In this document: positions 35,728 to 44,546 of the stretch, piece by piece
How positions within the stretch are numbered: the stretch's first letter is position 1
How the letters are laid out: every line of letters starts with the position of its first letter
Assembly (NCBI GenBank): GCA_041737835.1
Contig: JBGSQY010000021.1
From: Bythopirellula sp041737835
GTDB taxonomy: Bacteria > Planctomycetota > Planctomycetia > Pirellulales > Lacipirellulaceae
Length of the DNA: 64,000 nucleotides
Direction: 5' to 3' (one strand)
Made by a program: the position numbers and the translations under genes
Notes under the pieces: model-generated
The model's input: the letters and a program-made list of their open reading frames with translations, nothing else
Told to the model about the DNA's origin: nothing
The model's database searches: none

Positions 35728-35925
35728 ACAGGAGGTAGCAGAGAGAGCAGAGGATGAATGCATGTCATTCCGAGGGAGCCTAGGCGATTGAGGAATCTGG
35801 ATTCATGCTGGACAAGTTTCCTATCCTTAAAAGTACTACAGGCCAGATCCCTCTGGTCGTAGCTCTATTCGACTGAAACTGGCCCTCGGTAAGACCTCAA
35901 CTCTGCTCACTCTGCTACCTCCTGT
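35728..35925. repeat. MITE-like element with 25-bp terminal inverted repeats
   Basis: Arms at 35728-35752 and 35901-35925 are inverted copies with one mismatch (ACAGGAGGTAGCAGAG core). The 148 nt inside have no frame and include a 'CATTCCGAGGGAGCC' word. A third copy of the arm, with two mismatches, is at 54853-54877. Size and ends suit a miniature inverted-repeat element; no target duplication was confirmed. Confidence 0.6.
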
Positions 35926-35988
35926 TTAAATTTCTTGGGTGCGATCCTGCGAGAGTGATTGGGCCCGCTTTAATTTTTCGCAGGTAGC

Positions 35989-38900
35989 ATGTTTCCCACG
36001 ATTGATAAGAATGAAGGTTTTCCTCAGCGCGAGTTGGCCGTTGGTGCGTTTTGGAAAGAACGCGAAATCTATGCCAAGTCGTTAGCCGCTCGCGATGGTG
36101 CTCCAGCGTTTGTGTTCTACGAAGGCCCTCCCACGGCCAATGGCATGCCACATCCGGGGCATTGCCTCACCCGGGCGATCAAGGACCTGTTCCCCCGCTA
36201 CAAGACGATGCGCGGCTATCGCTGCGAACGCAAAGCGGGGTGGGATACCCACGGCCTGCCCGTGGAAGTGGAAGTCTGCAAAGAGATGGGTATCCACTCG
36301 AAGGAGGAGATCGAAGCCTTTGGGATCGAGCCGTTCATTCAGAAATGCCAACAAAGTGTGTGGCGCTACATGCAGGAGTGGCGGCGACTCACCGAGCGGC
36401 TCGGCTTTTGGGTCGATCTCGACGCGGCTTACGTCACGTACCACCAAAGCTACATCGAGAGCGTCTGGTGGAGCCTCAAAAACCTGTTTGACCGCGGATT
36501 GCTGTATCGCGGGCACAAGATCGTCTGGTGGTGGGCCCAGGGTGGCACGGCACTCTCAGCTGGCGAAGTGGGGCAGGGCTATCGTCAGGTGGCTGATCCG
36601 AGCGTGTATGTGAAGTTTCCGCTGTTGGATGATGATGGCAAGGAAACGGATACATCGCTGCTAGTCTGGACGACGACACCTTGGACATTGCCGAGCAATC
36701 AATACGTCGCGGTAAGTAAAGATATCTACTATGTGGAAGTTGTTGACCCCGACGATAATCAACGAAAACTAATCGTAGCATTAGACCTTGTTAAAAGTAT
36801 TCAAGAAAAGAAAAAGACTCAGTTGCAAAGGGTCAGGGGACCTTTTTCTGGAGAATCGCTACATAACCGACGCTACCTACCTCCCTTCACGGATTATCAT
36901 AGTCGCTTAAAAAATGAATTTAGCAAGCTGTCTTACTCTGAAGATCGTGGCGTAAGTTCTTTGCCTTTACGTGACTTCTGTACAAAGTACTTCGTAAGTA
37001 GAGTCACGGTTGGTGATATCAGCCGCGAGGAGTCTCTACAGATTGTCGAAGACCGAATCCGTGATTGGATAAATAAAAATAGTGTCCGGTGGCATGGGTG
37101 GTTCATTGTTCCAGCTGATTTTGTAACTACAGATTCTGGAACTGGGCTTGTGCATATTGCACCACCATTCGGCGAGGACGATTTTGGTATTTTGCAACGG
37201 GAACGTGATATTCTGGAGTCTAATTCGGTCCCTGGCGTTTTGAATCCTGTTGCTGCTAATGGCAAGTTTACCGACGAAGGTCCCGAATATTGCCGTGGTC
37301 GCTGGGTGAAAGATTGCGATAAGGACATCATCCGCGATCTCAAGACTCGCGGGCTGTTGTTTCACCAAGAACAATATCTCCACGATTACCCCTTCTGTTG
37401 GCGGGCGGAAGAAGATCCGCTGATTCAATATCCGCGCGAGAGTTGGTTTATTCGGACGACCGAATACAAGGACCAAATGCTCGCCAACAATGCGAAGATC
37501 AATTGGCTTCCCGAGCATATTCGTGACGGACGCTTCGGCAAGTTTTTGGAATCGAACGTCGACTGGGCCTTGTCGCGCGAACGCTATTGGGGCACGCCGC
37601 TGCCGATTTGGGTGTGCAGTGAAACCGGCAAGATGGAAGCGGTCGGGAGTTATGAGGAGTTGGCCGCTAAGCCGCAAGCGGCTGGGTTTGAGGTGTGGGA
37701 GGCGGCGAAAGCGGCGAATCCTGAGCTTCCTGATGATCTGCGGATCCATAAGCCCTACATCGACGCGATCACTTATGACTCGCCCTATGCCGAGGGGGCG
37801 CGGATGGAGCGCGTCACCGAGGTGATTGACTGCTGGTACGACAGCGGCGCGATGCCGTTCGCCCAATGGGGTTACAAAGGCGAGCCGTCAGCGCCCGGAG
37901 TCGCCGAGCAATTCCATTCTCAATTCCCCGCCGACTTCATCAGCGAAGCGATCGATCAGACACGTGGCTGGTTTTACAGCCAACTGGCGATCAGCACGCT
38001 CATGTTTGGAAGAATTCCGCTTAAGATTTCTGAAATCATGGCGGAGCCCAATAAGGAAGAGCTTATTGCAGCATCTGTGAAATCTTATGAGAGTACACTC
38101 GGAAAGATTGAATATGCAGAGCTACTGTCCAAAAAAAATCCTAACGCTCCTGCTTCGACATCTTATCCTCATCCGTTCAAAAACTGCATCGTGCTGGGTC
38201 TGATGCTTGGCGAAGACGGCCAGAAGATGTCCAAGAGCAAGCGGAACTACCGCGAGCCGAATGAGATCTTCGACAAATATGGTGCCGACGCCTTGCGGTG
38301 GTATCTGTTTGCCAATCAACCGCCGTGGACGTCGATCCGCTACAGCGAAGAGGCGATCAAAGATAGTATCCCCGAGTTCCTGTTGCGTTTGTGGAATGTG
38401 TACAGCTTCTTCACGATCTACGCGAACATCGACGGATTCAACCCCGCTGGCGAGCTCGCTTCAGCGAGCGGCGGCACCGTGCAACTCACCCCCAACGACT
38501 TCGCCCGAGCGGAGTCGTACCGCCCAGTCGCGGAACGCAACGAACTCGATCGCTGGGTCTTAGGCGAACTCCACGCCACCTGCGCGGCAGTCGTCGAGCG
38601 GATGGATGCCTACGACAACTACGGAGCCTGTCAGGCCATCACGGCGTTTGTCGATGGTTTGTCGAATTGGTACGTCCGGCGGAGTCGCGACCGCTATTGG
38701 GCGAAGGAGACACGCAGCACCGACAAGCTTGATGCGTATTGGACGCTCTACGAATGTTTGATCACGACGAGCAAATTGATCGCGCCGTTCGTGCCGTTTT
38801 TGGCCGAGAAGCTGTGGCGGGATTTGGCGGTGGCAATCTTCAACGATTCCGTGCCCGAGAGCGTGCACCTTTGCGATTATCCCCTGGGAGACGCGAAGTT

Positions 38901-39684
38901 CGACAAAGCCCTATCGGAGCAAATGGATTTGGTACGATTGATCACCTCCCTGGGTCGGCAGGCTCGCAGCGCCGCGGAGCTCAAGGTGCGTCAGCCGCTG
39001 GCCAAGGTGGAAGTGATTCTGGCTGACGTGACGCATCGCGAGTGGCTCGAAGAACATGCGGCCGTGATTGCTGAGGAACTCAACGTGAAAGCGGTCGAAT
39101 TTTCCGACACGCCCGAGAAGTACGTCGACCACGAAGTGCTGCCGAATTTCAAGTTGCTGGGACCGAAGCTCGGTAAACTGCTACCCAAGTTGAAGGGCGT
39201 GTTGGCCCAGCAAAGTGGCTCGGGGTTGCTGGCAAACATTCGCGACAACGGCAAAATCGATTTGGAAATAGATGGCCAACAAGTCGCCCTCACGGCCGAG
39301 GAAGTCGAGATTCGCATCAAAGCCAAACCGGGTTGGGCCGCGGCGAATGACAAAGGCGTAGTCGTGGTGTTGGCGACGGAGATCACCGAGGAGCTGTTGG
39401 CTGAAGGACTAGCAAGAGATTTAGTGCGTGCTATACAGGACCACCGGAAATTGATTGGTCTGGAGTTTACGGACCGAATTGCTGTTGCACTCGAAACCGA
39501 TAACCCGGAACTGAAAAAGGCAACTGAAGATTGGATCGAATATATTAAAAACGAAGTTCTTTCTGTCCAATTCGGATTTGAACGAGATAAAATTCCTCTA
39601 GCCTTTGGTTCCCTTAGTGATGTTGTTCCCGCGGAAATTATTATAAATGGAATTTCTGCTAAGCTTTACGTTCAGCCTATTTGA
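35989..39684 (+). CDS. ileS: Isoleucyl-tRNA synthetase, long and mosaic-looking
   Basis: 1231 residues; bacterial IleRS is usually 930-1050. It charges tRNA-Ile. 'GPPTANGMPHPGHCLTR' holds the HIGH motif (HPGH), 'EDGQKMSKSKRNYREP' the KMSKS loop, and 'DFVTTDSGTGLVHIAPPFGEDD' the CP1 editing domain. The C-terminus ('ITEELLAEGLARDLVRAIQ') resembles the eukaryote-like type rather than the zinc-ending E. coli type. Three AT-rich stretches (about 36710-37260, 38005-38180, 39400-39684) interrupt GC-rich DNA. The first two coincide with extra residues: about 65 in CP1 and about 50 before the KMSKS block. The frame is intact throughout, so it is probably functional. Confidence 0.93.
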   Translation: MFPTIDKNEGFPQRELAVGAFWKEREIYAKSLAARDGAPAFVFYEGPPTANGMPHPGHCLTRAIKDLFPRYKTMRGYRCERKAGWDTHGLPVEVEVCKEMGIHSKEEIEAFGIEPFIQKCQQSVWRYMQEWRRLTERLGFWVDLDAAYVTYHQSYIESVWWSLKNLFDRGLLYRGHKIVWWWAQGGTALSAGEVGQGYRQVADPSVYVKFPLLDDDGKETDTSLLVWTTTPWTLPSNQYVAVSKDIYYVEVVDPDDNQRKLIVALDLVKSIQEKKKTQLQRVRGPFSGESLHNRRYLPPFTDYHSRLKNEFSKLSYSEDRGVSSLPLRDFCTKYFVSRVTVGDISREESLQIVEDRIRDWINKNSVRWHGWFIVPADFVTTDSGTGLVHIAPPFGEDDFGILQRERDILESNSVPGVLNPVAANGKFTDEGPEYCRGRWVKDCDKDIIRDLKTRGLLFHQEQYLHDYPFCWRAEEDPLIQYPRESWFIRTTEYKDQMLANNAKINWLPEHIRDGRFGKFLESNVDWALSRERYWGTPLPIWVCSETGKMEAVGSYEELAAKPQAAGFEVWEAAKAANPELPDDLRIHKPYIDAITYDSPYAEGARMERVTEVIDCWYDSGAMPFAQWGYKGEPSAPGVAEQFHSQFPADFISEAIDQTRGWFYSQLAISTLMFGRIPLKISEIMAEPNKEELIAASVKSYESTLGKIEYAELLSKKNPNAPASTSYPHPFKNCIVLGLMLGEDGQKMSKSKRNYREPNEIFDKYGADALRWYLFANQPPWTSIRYSEEAIKDSIPEFLLRLWNVYSFFTIYANIDGFNPAGELASASGGTVQLTPNDFARAESYRPVAERNELDRWVLGELHATCAAVVERMDAYDNYGACQAITAFVDGLSNWYVRRSRDRYWAKETRSTDKLDAYWTLYECLITTSKLIAPFVPFLAEKLWRDLAVAIFNDSVPESVHLCDYPLGDAKFDKALSEQMDLVRLITSLGRQARSAAELKVRQPLAKVEVILADVTHREWLEEHAAVIAEELNVKAVEFSDTPEKYVDHEVLPNFKLLGPKLGKLLPKLKGVLAQQSGSGLLANIRDNGKIDLEIDGQQVALTAEEVEIRIKAKPGWAAANDKGVVVVLATEITEELLAEGLARDLVRAIQDHRKLIGLEFTDRIAVALETDNPELKKATEDWIEYIKNEVLSVQFGFERDKIPLAFGSLSDVVPAEIIINGISAKLYVQPI

Positions 39685-39762
39685 TAATTTATCATTCGAT
39701 TCTGCTATGAGACTATTTACTCCTTTGGGGCTACGGTTTAGAAGCTTGCAGCAGGTGTCGCT

Positions 39763-40413
39763 GTGAGCCGCACGCCCGTCGAACCCATCAAGATCGCGGT
39801 CCTCATTTCTGGTGGTGGGCGTACGCTCAAAAATTTGTTGGACCTAGCCGCGGAGGAGAAGGGACTGCCCGTCGACGTGCGGCTGGTGATTTCTAGCAGT
39901 GCGAAAGCCGCCGGGTTACAATTCGCCACGGATGCGAACATCGAGACGGCGATTTTCGACCGCAAGAAGTTTGCGACTGACGTTGAATACGGCGATGCGA
40001 TCTTTGCTGCTTGTCGGAACGCGAGTGTCGATTACGTCGTGATGGCCGGTTTTTTGAAATTGGCTCCCGTGCCGGAAGATTTTACGAACCGCGTGGTGAA
40101 TATTCATCCCTCGTTGATTCCGTCGTTCTGTGGCCCGGGCATGTATGGTCATCATGTTCATCAAGCCGTGCTTGATTGCGGCGTGAAGGTGACTGGCTGT
40201 ACCGTGCATTTCGTCGATAATGAATACGACAACGGGCCGATCATTTGGCAGCAGCCCGTGCCGGTGTTTGACGACGACACGGCGGAGTCGCTGGCGGCGC
40301 GGGTGTTCAGCGTGGAAAAAGAGGCCCTGCCCCATGTACTGAAGTTACTTGCCGGCGGCAAGATTCGTGTGGAGGGTCGACGGGTGATCATTGGCGGGGC
40401 GAAACACGGTTAA
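39763..40413 (+). CDS. purN: Phosphoribosylglycinamide formyltransferase
   Basis: 216 residues. The enzyme puts the formyl group of 10-formyl-tetrahydrofolate onto GAR, the third step of purine synthesis. 'IAVLISGGGRTLKNLLD' is the N-terminal phosphate-binding loop (usually GxGSN; here GGGRT). The catalytic Asn-His pair lies in 'NIHPSLIPSFCGPGMYG', and 'GCTVHFVDNEYDNGPIIWQ' holds the conserved Asp. GTG start at 39763. The TAA stop overlaps the ATG of the aldolase gene (TAATG), so translation may be coupled. The folate-binding residues appear present. Confidence 0.92.
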   Translation: MSRTPVEPIKIAVLISGGGRTLKNLLDLAAEEKGLPVDVRLVISSSAKAAGLQFATDANIETAIFDRKKFATDVEYGDAIFAACRNASVDYVVMAGFLKLAPVPEDFTNRVVNIHPSLIPSFCGPGMYGHHVHQAVLDCGVKVTGCTVHFVDNEYDNGPIIWQQPVPVFDDDTAESLAARVFSVEKEALPHVLKLLAGGKIRVEGRRVIIGGAKHG

Positions 40414-41105
40414 TGGCGCTAAGCCGCGAGCGGCTATTATTCATTATGGACAAAATCGAGTCGATCCAAGCCGAGATTTGTGCCATAGGCCAGCGGATGT
40501 GGCAACGCGAACTCGTGGCCGGCAGCGACGGCAACATCAGTGTGCGGCTCAACGATGAGCAGATACTCTGCACGCCGACGATGTGTTCGAAGGGTTTCAT
40601 GGAGCCGCGAGATATTTGCCTCGTGGATATGAACGGGAAGCAACTCGCGGGCGACAAACGCTGCTCGAGTGAAGTCCGTTTGCATTTGGAAATCTTGAAG
40701 GCACGGCCCGATGTGTTGAGCGTTGTGCATTGCCATCCGCCGCATGCGACGGCGTTCGCCATCGCGGGTCGATCTGTGCCGATGGGAACGATGGCCGAGG
40801 CCGATGTGTTTTTGGGTGAAGTGCCGATTGTGCCCTACGAAACTCCGGGGACCGTTGAGTTCGCCCGCAAGATTTTGCCGTTCGTGGATAAGTCCAATGC
40901 CTGTTTGCTGGCCAATCATGGGGCGGTCACGTTTGGAACGAGCTTGCAGTTGGCTTATAACTTGATGGAAGTACTGGATGCGTACTGCAAAATCTTATTT
41001 CTCGCCGGACAGTTAGGTTCGACGCAGCCGATATCCCAAGAATCGCGAGAACAACTAGCACGGATTCGAGAGGACAGCGGCTTTTGGCCGTCGCGAAAAG
41101 CATGA
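40413..41105 (+). CDS. Class II aldolase/adducin-family protein
   Basis: 230 residues. Zinc-dependent aldolase of the L-fuculose-phosphate type: 'GSDGNISVRLNDEQILCTPT' at the substrate pocket, 'SSEVRLHLEIL' with the catalytic Glu, the zinc pair in 'VVHCHPPHATAFA' and the third His in 'LLANHGAVTFG'. Family members split or make sugar phosphates, but several other reactions are known, so the substrate is open. The start overlaps the purN stop by one base; an internal ATG at 40446 is an alternative. The stop overlaps the bshB1-like gene (ATGA), giving a tight three-gene operon. Confidence 0.87.
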   Translation: MALSRERLLFIMDKIESIQAEICAIGQRMWQRELVAGSDGNISVRLNDEQILCTPTMCSKGFMEPRDICLVDMNGKQLAGDKRCSSEVRLHLEILKARPDVLSVVHCHPPHATAFAIAGRSVPMGTMAEADVFLGEVPIVPYETPGTVEFARKILPFVDKSNACLLANHGAVTFGTSLQLAYNLMEVLDAYCKILFLAGQLGSTQPISQESREQLARIREDSGFWPSRKA

Positions 41106-41833
41106 CCAACAGTGAAGTGGAACAACTCGACGTGATTGCCGTGGGGGCTCACCCCGACGACGTGGAAATCGGATGCGGCGGGACGCTCGCCAAATTGGTG
41201 CAGCAAGGCTATCGCGTGGGAATCATCGATCTCACTGATGGTGAACCCACTCCTGGATCATCAGGGCCCGAGGAACGCTTGGCCGAAGCTAAGGTGGCCG
41301 CTTCGATACTAGGAGTGCAAGTGCGCTTGACGCTCGATTTGCCCAACCGCAAGCTGTTCGATTCCTATGAAGCGCGGGTGAAGCTGGCGATTGAGTTCCG
41401 CCGTTATCGGCCAAGGCTGGTGATCGGACTGGGCGAGAAAACGCCGATGGCCTCTCCCGACCATTGGCAAGCGATGCAAATCACCGATGCGGCCGTGTTC
41501 TATTCGCGGCTCACGAAGTGGGATGTCGACTTCACGAATTTGCCGCCCCATTCGATTGCCGCGCAAATGTATTACACGTTGGAATCGCATCGCGCGAATC
41601 CGATGGAGGGGGCAGGGCAGATTGTTGTCGATATCAGCGACACGCTCGAAGCGAAGCTCAATGCGGTGCGCTGTTACAAAACTCAGTTTCCGGCGGCAAA
41701 GCAGTACATTTATCCACGAATCGAATCAATGGCCGCGAATTACGGCTATATGGCGGGCTTCGCAGCGGGGGAACTGTTGATCAGCCCGCGCACGCTGGGC
41801 ACCACGGATCTCATGCAGACCATCTTTGAATAA
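41102..41833 (+). CDS. bshB1: BshB1-like PIG-L deacetylase
   Basis: 243 residues. PIG-L/LmbE family zinc deacetylase: 'VIAVGAHPDDVEIGCGGTLAKLVQQGY' has the HPDD metal motif, 'IIDLTDGEPTPGSSGPEERLAEAKVAA' the substrate loop, and 'TPMASPDHWQAMQI' the third metal ligand (PDH). These blocks match BshB1, which deacetylates GlcNAc-malate in bacillithiol synthesis, better than generic family members. Whether this organism makes bacillithiol is unknown. ATG 41102 overlaps the aldolase stop (ATGA); an upstream ATG at 41084 is possible. A palindrome (41839-41896) just after it may end the transcript. Confidence 0.82.
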   Translation: MTNSEVEQLDVIAVGAHPDDVEIGCGGTLAKLVQQGYRVGIIDLTDGEPTPGSSGPEERLAEAKVAASILGVQVRLTLDLPNRKLFDSYEARVKLAIEFRRYRPRLVIGLGEKTPMASPDHWQAMQITDAAVFYSRLTKWDVDFTNLPPHSIAAQMYYTLESHRANPMEGAGQIVVDISDTLEAKLNAVRCYKTQFPAAKQYIYPRIESMAANYGYMAGFAAGELLISPRTLGTTDLMQTIFE

Positions 41834-41838
41834 TTGAG

Positions 41839-41896
41839 AACCACAAAGGCACTAAGGACACAAAGATTTCTTAGTGCCGTTTGTGTCTTTGTGGTT
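41839..41896. repeat. Palindromic repeat between convergent bshB1 and mscL
   Basis: AACCACAAAG at 41839-41848 pairs with CTTTGTGGTT at 41887-41896; further inside, GGCACTAAG pairs with CTTAGTGCC. Its end overlaps the mscL stop codon. It can act as a bidirectional terminator. The same style of intergenic palindrome occurs at 56128-56201, though the sequence differs. Confidence 0.6.
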
Positions 41897-42314
41897 AACT
41901 CTTCTTCGCAAGTTGATCGCGAATTTCGCGGAGCAAAAGCACGTCTTCGGGGGTTGCTGCCGGGGGTGCCTCCTCCGTTTTCTTCAGTGAATTCATGACT
42001 TTGATCATCGCGAAAATGGCGGCAGCTATAATTACAAAATCGAGCACGTTCTGGGCGAACGCACCCCAACCGAGGTAGGCCCCACCAGCTGCCTTAGCGG
42101 CTGCGAGGGTCGCCGGTTTGGCACCTTCGCCGAGCCAGATAAACTGGTCGGTAAAATTCACGCCGCCGGTCAACTTAGCAAGGACTGGCATGATCACGTC
42201 GCCTACCAGCGAGCTGACAATCTTGCCGAACGCACCGCCAATGATAATGCCCACGGCCATATCGACGACGTTGCCGCGCATGGCGAACTCTTTGAATTCT
42301 TTGATCATGCCCAT
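41895..42314 (-). CDS. mscL: Large-conductance mechanosensitive channel MscL
   Basis: 139 residues. MscL opens under high membrane tension to release solutes during osmotic downshock. The N-terminus 'MIKEFKEFAMRGNVVDMAVGIIIGGAFGKIVSSLVGDVIMPV' is the hallmark pore helix. The second helix is 'NVLDFVIIAAAIFAMIKVMNSL', and the C-terminal helix bundle ends 'LLREIRDQLAKKS'. Homopentamer in the inner membrane. The periplasmic loop is typical in length. It stands alone on the minus strand, about 50 nt after rluD. Confidence 0.95.
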   Translation of the reverse strand: MGMIKEFKEFAMRGNVVDMAVGIIIGGAFGKIVSSLVGDVIMPVLAKLTGGVNFTDQFIWLGEGAKPATLAAAKAAGGAYLGWGAFAQNVLDFVIIAAAIFAMIKVMNSLKKTEEAPPAATPEDVLLLREIRDQLAKKS

Positions 42315-42365
42315 GGTTCAGACTCCTGTTTGGCTAGCGAACGGCAGCGATAGGATGCGAGTAAA

Positions 42366-43448
42366 TTAGGCTTTTTGCGAAGCTTCACGCAAGAGCACAA
42401 GCACGCTTTCGAGATCGGCGTGCAGCTCGGCGCGGAATTCCAGGCGTTCGCTGGTGAGCGGATGCGAGATCCGCAAGATATGGGCGTGCAAGGCTTGCCG
42501 GTCCAGCACAATTTCCGCGGGCGCGCGGTCGGTAGCCAGTTGCTTCATGCGCGTCATGTTGCGCAGTTCTTCGAGCGTGAGCCTAGCGCGGCCGCCGTAG
42601 AGCTTGTCGCACAGCACGGGGCAGCGAATCGATTCAAGATGCAGCCGGATTTGGTGGGTGCGGCCCGTCTTGGGAAAGCAACGTATGCACGCAAAGCCAC
42701 GAAAACGCTCTTCGACTTCGTAAAAAGTTTGGGCGGCCCGGCTGGTGGAATGGTTAGCCAAGAGCGTCATCTTTTCGCGGTGCGACGGATGATTCGCGAT
42801 GGGAATATCGATGATGTCGCGGTCACGGTCGGGAGAACCAAGCACGATGGCGAGATATTCCTTTTCGACGGTGCGATTCTGAAATTGCTCGGCGAGATGC
42901 ATATGGGCAGCGTCAGTTTTGGCCACGACCATTACGCCGCTGGTATCGCGATCGAGCCGATGAACGATTCCGGGGCGAATCGCGCCGCCATATTGGCTCA
43001 GCTCACCAAAGTGATGGACCAGCGCGCTGGCCAGTGTGCCCGACCAATGCCCCCGCGCAGGATGAACGACCATCCCCGGCGGTTTATTGACGACCGCGAT
43101 TGCTTCGTCTTCGTAGAGAATATCGAGCGGGATTGGCTCGGGCTCGGGACCAACCGCTGGGGGCGCAGGCAATGTGAAATCGATCTTTTGCCCGGCTTCA
43201 ACCCGTAGGGCAGCTTTCTCAGGAATTCCATCGACGAGAGTCTTGCCAGTATCGATGCCGCGCTTAATCCTCATCCGGCTCGTGTGAGGAATTTGCGCTG
43301 TGATAAATACGTCGAGACGTTGACCGGCAGCTTCCGCCGGAACAACGAACGAGAATTGTTGTTCCGCTGTGGCGTCGGCGGGACTGACGAGAGGAAAATC
43401 CTCGGCGTCATCATCCGCGGGGAGTAGCTCGACTTCGTCCGGTTTCAT
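42366..43448 (-). CDS. rluD: RluD-type 23S rRNA pseudouridine synthase
   Basis: 360 residues. An acidic N-terminal extension (about 35 residues) precedes an S4-like RNA-binding domain ('AGQRLDVFITAQIPHTSRMRIKRGIDTGKTLVDG') and the catalytic domain, with 'GIVHRLDRDTSGVMVVAKT' (catalytic Asp) and 'TGRTHQIRLHLESIRCPVLCD'. RluD modifies helix 69 of 23S rRNA in E. coli; the domain order matches it, but RluC-like specificity is not excluded. The start overlaps the stop of the TPR protein gene upstream by 4 nt (ATGA), so the two are coupled. Confidence 0.9.
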   Translation of the reverse strand: MKPDEVELLPADDDAEDFPLVSPADATAEQQFSFVVPAEAAGQRLDVFITAQIPHTSRMRIKRGIDTGKTLVDGIPEKAALRVEAGQKIDFTLPAPPAVGPEPEPIPLDILYEDEAIAVVNKPPGMVVHPARGHWSGTLASALVHHFGELSQYGGAIRPGIVHRLDRDTSGVMVVAKTDAAHMHLAEQFQNRTVEKEYLAIVLGSPDRDRDIIDIPIANHPSHREKMTLLANHSTSRAAQTFYEVEERFRGFACIRCFPKTGRTHQIRLHLESIRCPVLCDKLYGGRARLTLEELRNMTRMKQLATDRAPAEIVLDRQALHAHILRISHPLTSERLEFRAELHADLESVLVLLREASQKA

Positions 43449-44341
43449 GGACTTGTCTGTTCGTCGGCGGGCTTGTCGGCAGATGCTTCTTCGACTTTTT
43501 CCTCGATCATTTCGGAAACTTCGTCAACAGGAGGCTGCGTGGTCGTGGGGGCTGCTTCTTCCGTTTCTTCGTAGCGATCGACTTCAGCCGCACCGATGTC
43601 TCCGCCAATGATTTCTTCCAATGTGCGGGTGTCGCTGGTGGGTGTGCTGTTTGGAGTTGCCGCTGGAACTTCGGCATCGAAGTCAGGTTTCGTTCCTAAT
43701 GCTGCACCGCCGGTTGAAGGTGTTTCACGTTTGGGAAGTTCAGCCGTGGCGAGCCATTCACACGCAGCATCCACATCAGCTGAATCAAGTTGTTCGGCCC
43801 GCGCGGCTGCAATGGTTGCGAGGTCACCTTTGACTTTTCCATAGGCTTCGCGAGCCTCTTTGACTTTGCCTTGCATTTCCAGAACTTGGGCAATGCCATA
43901 GCGAGCACGATCTTGCAGTTGAGCGTTGCCAGCTCCCGCAGCCATCTCCGTATAGATAGGAAGGACTTGTTCGAGCCGCTTGTTGGTTGTTGTGCGATCA
44001 GTGAGATACGATTGCGAAGCCAACAGAAGCTGGCGATCACTCCAAGCGAGATAGGCCCACTCGGGAACTGGCGTGCCGGCGAATTCTTCATTCTCAGCAA
44101 GCAGCTTCATCGAGTTGAGTTCGGGATCGCCGGAATAGCTGGCGAGCGTGAATTCCGTCCAGGCTTCGTTCTCAGTCGCTGAGTTAGCGCTGCCCCAAGA
44201 TGAAGCTATGTAGCCAAGGACAACCAGCCCGAGGACGACCAACGCTATTTGGGAGGCGTAGGGCTTAGCGCGGTCGATAAAATCTTGCACTTGGACGGCA
44301 AGTTGGTTGGTTTCCAGATCGTGGCGGCGTTCGGATTTCAT
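43445..44341 (-). CDS. Single-pass membrane protein with TPR-like region
   Basis: 298 residues. After a cytoplasmic segment (MKSERRHDLETNQLAVQVQDFIDRAKPY) comes one transmembrane helix ('ALVVLGLVVLGYIASSW'), then helical repeats ('YAQLQDRARYGIAQVLEMQGKVKEAREAYGKV' region) and a long acidic, Thr/Glu-rich C-terminus ('EETEEAAPTTTQPPVDEV'). The layout resembles YfgM-type membrane TPR proteins that take part in envelope protein folding, though the sequence link is weak. ATG 44341 is preferred over an upstream TTG at 44356. It is cotranscribed with rluD. Confidence 0.65.
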   Translation of the reverse strand: MKSERRHDLETNQLAVQVQDFIDRAKPYASQIALVVLGLVVLGYIASSWGSANSATENEAWTEFTLASYSGDPELNSMKLLAENEEFAGTPVPEWAYLAWSDRQLLLASQSYLTDRTTTNKRLEQVLPIYTEMAAGAGNAQLQDRARYGIAQVLEMQGKVKEAREAYGKVKGDLATIAAARAEQLDSADVDAACEWLATAELPKRETPSTGGAALGTKPDFDAEVPAATPNSTPTSDTRTLEEIIGGDIGAAEVDRYEETEEAAPTTTQPPVDEVSEMIEEKVEEASADKPADEQTSP

Positions 44342-44546
44342 GGCGTCGGCAATCAATCAAAAGTGAGAGGAAGGGCACGGTTCCGGCCGCGCGATAATAC
44401 CGAAGTGTAGAAATTGTCAGCGGTTAGCGTCAAGGCGGCTCCGCGAGCGACAAGTCTCGGCCCAACGTCAAGTCCTTTTCTCGCCCTGCGAAGAGGGCTA
44501 CTATCCAAGGTTCCGCCTGCCCGAGCCTAGCAAAATAACTGCTGCC

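Noticed and set aside
35413..35763. Ser-rich minus-strand frame across the acidic-protein gene
   Set aside because: Ser runs are the complement of Asp codons (GAC/GTC, GAT/ATC patterns); the plus strand has the ribosome site.
35989..39684. ileS as a pseudogene or frameshifted chimera
   Set aside because: The frame is intact over 1231 codons and all catalytic motifs are present, so it is reported as functional but mosaic.
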